This document shows positions 30,051 through 37,025 of a stretch of 37,025 bases of DNA, one piece after another (positions within the stretch are counted from its first letter, which is position 1; each line of letters begins with the position of its first letter). Source of the DNA: Candolleomyces eurysporus (taxonomy: Eukaryota; Basidiomycota; Agaricomycetes; Agaricales; Psathyrellaceae). The notes beneath the pieces were generated by a model, which was given only the letters and a program-made list of their open reading frames with translations, was not told where the DNA came from and did not search any database. The stretch lies in contig JANBPK010000039.1 in assembly GCA_027579435.1 (NCBI GenBank), positions 1 to 37,025 on the forward strand, written 5' to 3'. Position numbers and translations under genes: made by a program.

Positions 30051-33000
30051 ATGTCACTCAATCCAACGGTCAACATCACGATTCCCCAGCCAAATCCAGT
30101 AGCCAATACGCCGAGCTGTTCGACTGAATCCTCTCTGGGCAGGATTGCCCCCAAATCACCAGATNGGGGGGAAGACAGGCGGATGGGACAAACTCAAGCG
30201 TCGAGTCCCCTTCCTGAAGTCCAAAATCAACCCAGCTTATCCTGGTAGGATCGTTTGTCCGGAAGGTTTCATAGTGGTACGTACCACTTCCTCACTTAGG
30301 ATTCGTGGGCTTTGACTTTGATAAACTTACCCAACTTGAATGTTTTAGTCATTCGCGGATGGACTGGATACCGAAACATTGGAACCTACCAAACCCGAAG
30401 TCTACATTCGCAGCATGCTGACCTCGGGCAAGGGGCTTGCCTGTTGGGAGCCGAGCCCTTACGATGGAGAGCGAGGTACTGTTCCTGGCGATGTCGGCAC
30501 GTTTAGTGCTGCTGGTGGGTTCAAAAAAATATTCAATTTGTGGGAGGATGAAGAGGGCTTAAGGCGCGCNAAAAATGTCCTACACCCCCCCGAAGATGAG
30601 AGTCCTTACTCGAAAGGGAGCGTTGTCCCCGAGCGAACCCATCACGGATGGTACATCCACTGACACACTGTACACAGCCGATGGCAAGTGAGTAATTTAA
30701 TCATTTCCTCTGTATCGACTTGATTAAGGGCGGTCGTTACAAGAACATCGTCTTTTGAATTCACGGCGACGGCCGCTCGAGGTGCCGTGCTCGTATCAAC
30801 ATCCCCGGCCGATCTCGAGGAACTGGATAATTACATCAAGCTCCGAGGCTTTATCATCGACCACGCAGGATTGCTTTACCAGTACGCAAATGGCTTGCGA
30901 GAACTTGATGACGACGAGTCGCTGTATATCGTTACTGGCTGCATCAAGGGTGATAGCTGGGCGATGGCCGCTTTCAAAGATCCTATGGTACCTCCTCAGG
31001 ACGTCCTTAGGTTGGTCAAAGGAGGTGGCTCGGGTTCTGTCCCTAACTATATGTGGACGTCGCGGGGAACCGCATCAGCCAAATCTTACCCGGATGAACA
31101 TACTCACGATTGCAATGGAAAGAATCAAACCCTGTTTTTACACGGCTTCAAACTATCATTTTCTTCAACATTTCGTTCTCGGAACAGCCACTCGATACCC
31201 GGAGACACGGATTCAAGCAAACCATCCTCCGATTCCGACTTTTCTGATGAAGGTGAAAGACGTGATGGAGAAGGCGATTCTAACAGAGACTCTTCCAGTA
31301 AGCGCGGAGATGGAGGTGGCGGCTTTACAGGCGCTGGGCTGAAATCGTCCGCTGGACATGCCCTGTCGGACGGGATATCAATCCAGCCCTTCCCAGGGCG
31401 AGATACGGAGGTAAGCTGTGTCGTCTTCGCTTTGACTACATATATATCTAATAACGACTCAGATCACTTTGCATCCTCTTGATGCAACCAACCGTCAGCT
31501 TTTGCATCGGGTATGTGAAACCTCTGTTGAGGTTTTGGTCTCCTTTCTCACTCTCTCTTATCGTCATCCCAGACAAACGCGGATTTCGCATTGACCCACG
31601 ATGATGTCTGGAGATTTGCTCTAGAAAATAAGACATTGGACGGTAGGCTGTATTTGTTGTCCGGGGTTGGTCAAAGTGACTAAAACACGTTTAGAAGTGG
31701 ATTCATTCGACGCTTTGCGGACGAATAGTGTTTCTATCTGTAACGGTAAGCCATCTGATACCAACTGGCGCGTTTCACTAAGCAAGGTTTAACCGGGAAA
31801 CCCCAGGCGTAGCGTTTTTGGTTCACGGTGAACCTCAGAAGCAGGACTTGAGCAATGCACTCAATGCAACTCACGTCAGTGCATTCAACGATGAGGACTT
31901 GCAACACAAAGCCCTCAAAGTCGGTACGTAAATCCCTGAAAATATCAAGGGCAACTCCTGAGGCGGCCCTCATCAGATCCAAGGAGTCCAGATTTTCATC
32001 CAAAGCGTTCAGATACGGCTGAGAAACTCGCCAAATCCCTACCCGAGGGTCGCAAACCAGATGCCGACATGATATGCGAGTGGGAGCCAAGTTCGACCGA
32101 CCGACCCAGTGCGACTCATGTCAATACATTCAACGTCGAGGGCTTGCACTACGATCCTCTCCAATCTGGTACGTGAACCCTAGAAATATCAAAGGCAACT
32201 CCTGAAACGGAGCCTCACCAGATATAACGAGGCTTGTTGCACTTCCAAAGCATCCAGACATGAACAGGAAGCGATTGGGGCACCTACTTTACAGCTGGAA
32301 GCGGGATGTCGAGGAGTTGTGCGAACGGGAGTTAAGTGGTACTGAGCTTGTGCTGTGCATTCATGGGCCGGCCGGTATAGGGAAATCGACACTTGCTCGT
32401 CTCCTCTCCGACGAGTATTGGTCGGTCGGTCGCTTGGGTGCCTCCGTTTTCATGGGCACCTTTCCAGCAGATACACTCAGGCCTGAGACGATCATCAAGA
32501 TGATGGCTCACGAGATCGGGAGTATCCATCCGCGAGCAATACCAAAGATTGTAGAAGCGATGGATCAATGCCATGGCACCTCGCTGGAAACCCACCTCCA
32601 GAAGTACATCCTCGAACCCTTGCGAGCACTCGGCCACCCCCAGCCCCTCATCATAGTCCTCGATGCCATGGACGAATGGCGGGATCATCCTGCATTCATC
32701 AGGACCCTCGCTCTCCTCAACTCGGAGAGTTCCGTCGTCAAATTCATCATAACGAGTCGTTCGAATCCATGCACTTCCCACTTGCCCGGTATTGAAAATG
32801 TCTCGATCTCCACGTATCCCCTTGGTCCGGTTTCGAAGGAGGTTATGCAGGCTTATTTCCACAAGTACCTGGAGACAGTTCCGTGGGTTGATGGGAGAAA
32901 GGCTAGCTCTGTGGACGTCGAGAAGCTCACCGAGCTTTCGCGCGGTCTCTTTGTCTACGCCTCGACTGCAATCGCGTTGCTTTCGCACAATTCCAATGAG

Positions 33001-34380
33001 TCCCCGCCCCACAAAACCCTCGCCGAAATTGTCGGAAATCGGCGTCAAGTTGGTGGTTCTGAGGGACTTGGGGATCTGTATCTTATGGGCCTTAGGACCC
33101 TGTTCCCCGACTCGGATGCCCAGAAGCATTGCCGACGATATCTCGGGGAGACTGCTGTCCTCCAGGAAACACTTTCCCTACTAGACTTCTCCACGCTTGG
33201 GGGAACCCCTTCCTGCCTTGTCAAGGACACACAGTTTGCTCTGTCCGCTTTCCAGACACGATTCCCTTCCTCCGGCTCAGGGAAGATGGTTCATCCAGCT
33301 CAAATGCTCTTCCACCTGTCGTTCCTGGATTTTGTCGAGGCGAAGACAGAAACTTCTTTCACGACCTCTGCATTCGATTCCCATTCAACATTGGGATTGG
33401 GCTGTCTCAAACAAATCACCAACCTCTCGCCTTCATCGCCAGATCAAGCTCCCATCCCAGGTTACGCTGTGAAATACTGGCCGTTTCACGTGTCTAAAGG
33501 AACTCCGCGTTCAAACAGTCAATTTTCCCAGACGGAGCATTGGTCAACACTACAAACCATGCCGGCCAACAACCTCCGACAGTGGGCAGAGTTGTTTCTC
33601 GGGAAGTTGTTGCCCAACCAGGACGAGCTGACGGTGGAGAATGTCAGGGCAGAGTCCAACATAGTCTCGATCCTGCTCAAGCTGGCCAACGTATTGGGTG
33701 GATCCAGCGGAGATCATTGGGGGTTTCAGGTAGCCTGTTTGGAGGTTGCTGTGCGGATCGACGATGAGAGTGCCGAGGCATGGTCGAAGCTAGGATTGTG
33801 CTACCGTGCAAGGAGTGATACGACGGGGAGCTTCCAGATGTATGAGGATGCTGTAGTGACCTTTCAACACGGTTTACGTCTCCCACCACTCCCACATTAC
33901 GATTGCCTTGAATCGCTTGGAAAGGCTGCTCTTACGCACGGGCCATGCCACCTGCAATATGGAAACGCTGACATCCTCGGCGAGGCAGTTTCTTGTTTCC
34001 GAAGGGCACTTGCACTCTGTCCGGTACCCCACCCAGATAGGCCAAACTCGCTCAATAACCTTGCCACCGCCCTACAAGCTCTTAATAGGGGTAATGGTGA
34101 AATCGCAACACTTGACGAGGCCATTTCACTTCATCGAGAAGCACTTGCCCTGCTTCCTGCGCCCCACCTAGGTAGGTCCACGTCGCTCAGCAATTTTGCG
34201 ACTGCTCTCCGAGCTTTCTATGAGCGCAATGGGGAAATCGCAACGCTGAACGAGGCCATTCGACTCCGTCGCGAAGCGCTTGAACTTCTCCCTGCACCGC
34301 ACCCAGATCGCTCCACGTCACTCAGCAATGCTATCTTATCTCTTCATCAGCGGGATGGTGAAATCCCAACGCTGAACTAG
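30051..34380 (+). CDS. NLR-like receptor: novel N-terminal domain, NACHT, TPR repeats
   Basis: Nine exons: 30051-30276, 30349-30687, 30729-31410, 31463-31510, 31573-31642, 31695-31745, 31807-31923, 31977-32168 and 32222-34380. With the Ns at 30165 and 30570 treated as surplus, the length is 1293 residues in one frame. The N-terminal region carries PGDVGTFSAAGGFKKIFNLW (~120-137) and SLYIVTGCIKGDSWAMAAF, a pattern I recall in many agaricomycete hypothetical proteins. A Ser/Asp-rich linker follows. The NACHT has Walker A GPAGIGKS (32365-32388), Walker B LIIVLDAMDEW (~32647) and the sensor FIITSRSNP. TPR units with a 126-bp period follow from about 33850. The frame stops at TAG 34378-34380 in mid-repeat, where GAG is expected. 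Such proteins act as nucleotide-switched receptors in fungal self/non-self or immune-type responses. The ligand and output of this one are unknown. Confidence 0.8.
31840..32221 (+). repeat. Duplicated exon-end plus intron module inside the NLR gene
   Basis: Introns 31924-31976 and 32169-32221 are both 53 nt, in the same phase, and roughly 80% alike. Both start GTACGT and share ATATCAA, GGCAACTCCTGA and a CTCA-C-AG end. The exon ends before them also match: ATHVSAFNDEDLQHKAL and ATHVNTFNVEGLHYDPL. The unit arose by internal tandem duplication of an exon with its downstream intron. Confidence 0.85.
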
Positions 34381-35150
34381 ACCATTCGACTCGATCGTGA
34401 AGCTTGAACTTCTTCCTGCACCCTATCCAGATCGCTCTACGTCACCTAACAATACTCCCCAACTCCTTTATCAGCATAATGGTAGAACCACAACGCTGAA
34501 AGAGGCCATTCGACTCCACCGCGAAGCACTCGAAATTCTCCTTGCACCTCACTCAGATCGCGCTACGTCGCTTAACAACCTTGCCAATGCTCTCCGAGCG
34601 CTTTATGAGCGTAACGGTGAAATTGTCACTGTATTGTGAAGCGCTTGCACTCCACCCCGCACCCCACCTGGATCTCTCCACGTCGCTCAACAACCTTTCT
34701 AATGCTTTCCGAGCTCTTTATGAGCGTGATGGTAAAATCGTTACACTCCAGCGCGAAGCACTCGAAATTCTCCTTGCACCTCACCCAGATCGCTCTACAC
34801 CGTTTAACAACCTTGCCAATGCTCTCCGAGCGCTTTATGAGCGTAACGGTGAAAATGCAACACTCAGCCAAGCCATTTCACTGATCATGAATTCTGAGGC
34901 GCTTGCACTCAGCAACCCCACCCGGATCGGTCCACTTCGCTTAGCGACCTTGCCAGTGCTCTCGAAACCCTCAATCTCAACGGTGAAATAGCCACACTAA
35001 ACGAGGTCATTTTATTCCTGCTTTCATCTTATTTCAGCAACTCGCCCTGATACATCTGCGTTGCCCAACAACTTTGCCGAGGTGAACAGACCTGTGGACT
35101 CGGTTCTCGACCAAGGTCAATCGCTTCGTCGTGAACCGCCGGTCGCCAAC
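34381..35150 (+). pseudogene. Decaying TPR tail of the NLR gene
   Basis: Beyond the stop, TPR units continue in shifting frames: EAIRLHREALEILLAPHSDR, SLNNLANALRALYERNGEI, LHPAPHLDLSTSLNNLSNAF and others. A 2-nt deletion near 34402, half-unit deletions near 34635 and 34745, and further losses after 34900 break the array. The last recognisable unit-like residues are near 35060. The tail was part of the TPR array before the TAG at 34378. The ancestral protein therefore had at least five to six more repeats. Confidence 0.8.
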
Positions 35151-35289
35151 NAAAAAATACCATATATAATCCTTCGTGAAGCTTCTTGAAGGCAACGTCA
35201 AGTTACTGGAGACAACCAAGACAGTGGAGAAATGGAGCATTTCAAGGCGGAGTTCGCTGCCTTCGAGGCCAGATCGGAGGGCAATGGTA

Positions 35290-36090
35290 GGTGAGAGCAG
35301 TCACTCAACCTCAACAAGAGCTTTACGCACACGTTGAGACTGCTTGGGGTGTATTCGAAAGGTTCCAAAGGGTATCATTCCATTCTACAAGTTCAAGTTA
35401 TCTCGAGCATTGTCCATACGACTCATGGACACATCGACACGATTACTACATGCATACGTTACCCGCTGTCGCCTGCACCTCACTGTAACCACTATTCACG
35501 CACGCCCAGCCTCACTCTCATCAGTCCAACAGATTTTTAACAGCTCTACAGTAGATTTCGAGGCATTTTTGACTCGGGTATACGGAGCGTCATCATCCGC
35601 CAAGATCGTGCTTCCGGCATCTGCAGCCATCACCGGCCGCCGCTCTCCGATAACAGGTTCGTGGAGTTTTATTACTGCTTCTGGTTCTCCCTTCTCATGG
35701 GTAGTATCGACGCGAGGGTGGTCGCTGCTCCTCTTCCATTTAATTGCCTGCTTCTGCTTCCATACTATTAAAAAATGCCTTGAGGCTCGCTGTGCAGAGC
35801 ACTGGCTGCTTCACGCAGGTTTACTGCTGGTTATGAAGATTGAATCCCCAATTTACGGCACGTCACTGGGCAAGTGTGATATCAAAAGCTGCACAATCTA
35901 CAATATCCCTCGACCTACCTACCTCGGTATGGACACATAGGGCTATCTGGTCATGTAAATTCCACATGGAGACCCAGAGCTTCAGCGTCACAGCTTTATC
36001 AAATCAAGCATAGGATAGGCGGACCCCGATGAATGGTTCCTCCAGCCGCCCAATTTCTCTCCTCAGGCCTCGGTCCCATGTCACCCAATC
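35290..36090. repeat. Third copy of the promoter module (copy C), with extra inserted sequence
   Basis: From about 35440 the sequence follows modules A and B: CCTGCACCTCACTG, ACTATTCACG, AACAGCTCTACAG, then TGAAGATTGAATCCCCAATT, CAGCGTCACAGCTTTATCAA and CCCAATTTCTCTCCTCAG. About 250 bases (35555-35815) have no counterpart in A or B. A 198-codon frame across this block is a shadow of non-coding sequence and is not called. Confidence 0.6.
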
Positions 36091-37025
36091 CAACAGTCAA
36101 TATCACGATCAAGGTCCCTCAACGGACATATTGATCGCCATACCTTGCTCAACGACAAGGGAGTTACCTTTGCATGCCAATTTCAACTCATGTATGATCT
36201 TTCCAATATCTCTCAAGCTATTCCAGCTTATCAAGAGGCCATTGAGACCACTCCACCCGGTCATCCAAACCTCCGTCCCTTTCTTAACAACCTACCTAAT
36301 TCATTTATCTGCCGCTTCGAATGCATGGGCGATCTTTCCGACGTCGCCGAAGCCATTTCAGCCCATCAGTGGGCCATTGAGCCCACCCCAGCTGGTGACC
36401 CAAACGTCCCTACCTTTCTCAGCAACCTTGCTAGTTCAATTGTCTGCCGCTTTGAACGCACGGGCGATCCTTCCGACATCGCCATAGCTATTTCAGCCTG
36501 TCAGAGGGCCGTTGAGCTCGCCCCGGCTGGTATTCCAAACATCCCTAGCTTTTTCAGCAACCTTGCCAATTCATGAAGATGCCGTTTCGAGCTCAGGGGT
36601 GACTTGTCCAACGTCGCCGAAGCTATTGCAGGGTGCCAGAGGGCTGTCACGGTTGAGCTCAGTCCAGCTGGTGATCCCAACCTCCCTAGCTATCTCAGCA
36701 GCTTTGCCAATTCATTGGAACGCCGCTTTGAGATCACGGGTGACTTGTCTGACGTCGCTGAAGCCGTTGCAACGGTCGAAGGGCTTGCCCTCACCCCGGC
36801 TGGTCATCCAAACCTCCCTACCTTTCTCACCTACCTTGCCAATTCGTTAGAACGACGTTTTGAGCTCACAGGTGACTTGTCGGACATCGGCGAAGCTATT
36901 GCAAGGTGGAGTCAGAGGGCTGTTGCCTTCGCCCCGGCTGGTCATCCAAATTTCCCCCTGCCTTTCTCAGCAACCTTGCCAAATCATTGGAGCGCCGTTT
37001 CGAGCTCACGTGTGACTTTTGTGAC
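36077..37025 (+). pseudogene. TPR-only array gene, broken copy C (runs off window)
   Basis: The first codons MSPNPTVNITIKVPQ match copy A and the NLR first exon. A deletion relative to copy A shifts the frame into a stop within ~20 codons. TPR units resume from about 36160 (DLSNISQAIPAYQEAIETTP, then NSFICRFECMGDLSDVAEA). An in-frame TGA interrupts at about 36574, where copy A reads NSLERRFEL, and a 5-base insertion lies near 36650. From 36704 to the window end the sequence is identical to 25944-26265 of copy A, including its frameshift. The 3' end is outside the window. It is probably non-functional as a single protein. Confidence 0.7.

Noticed and set aside
35344..35940. 198-codon plus-strand frame
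   Set aside because: It runs through a block that is clearly non-coding promoter sequence in copies A and B, and shows no motif.

Overview
This is nuclear DNA of a filamentous basidiomycete, most likely an agaricomycete. Genes are cut by many 50-100 bp GT..AG introns. The families present are typical of mushroom-forming fungi: a DUF6534 membrane protein, a multi-intron cytochrome P450, NACHT-type STAND (NLR-like) proteins, degenerate 42-residue TPR arrays and a HAM1-family protein. No bacterial, phage, CRISPR or RNA-gene signal was seen. All assignments come from reading the sequence; no database search was run.

Left half (1-17.6 kb). The window opens inside the 3' end of a TPR array. Then come a VPS68/TMEM50-like gene (three exons), an inverted relic of a trypsin-like protease beside a scrap of a DUF6534 tail, an intact DUF6534 gene (nine exons including a 13-nt microexon), the replication gene ORC2, a complete 12-exon P450, an intact trypsin-like protease gene with readable His/Asp/Ser, a ~100 bp P450 relic, and a compact NACHT NTPase gene with no C-terminal repeats.

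Right half (18.7-37 kb). A decayed mitochondrial tRNA-modification GTPase gene (MSS1/MnmE family; two stops, a frameshift, no GTPase domain) abuts a large minus-strand HAM1-family gene. The 5' half of that HAM1 gene, its divergent promoter and the first codons of the opposing gene have been copied about 4.6 kb downstream. The copied HAM1 gene stops six codons after its exon-3 splice acceptor, leaving a predicted 428-residue N-terminal-only protein. The promoter/first-exon module occurs three times and drives three different products: a TPR-only array, a full NLR (new N-terminal domain, NACHT, TPR) and a second, broken TPR array at the right edge.

The core genes (VPS68, ORC2) are interspersed with a rapidly rearranging set of NLR, TPR, protease and HAM1 parts. 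The pattern fits a birth-and-death cluster of fungal self/non-self or immune-type receptors that exchange promoters, exons and repeats. The functional role is inference. Ambiguous N bases sit next to homopolymers. Removing the two Ns inside the NLR restores one frame across all nine predicted exons, so these are probably consensus errors and not mutations.
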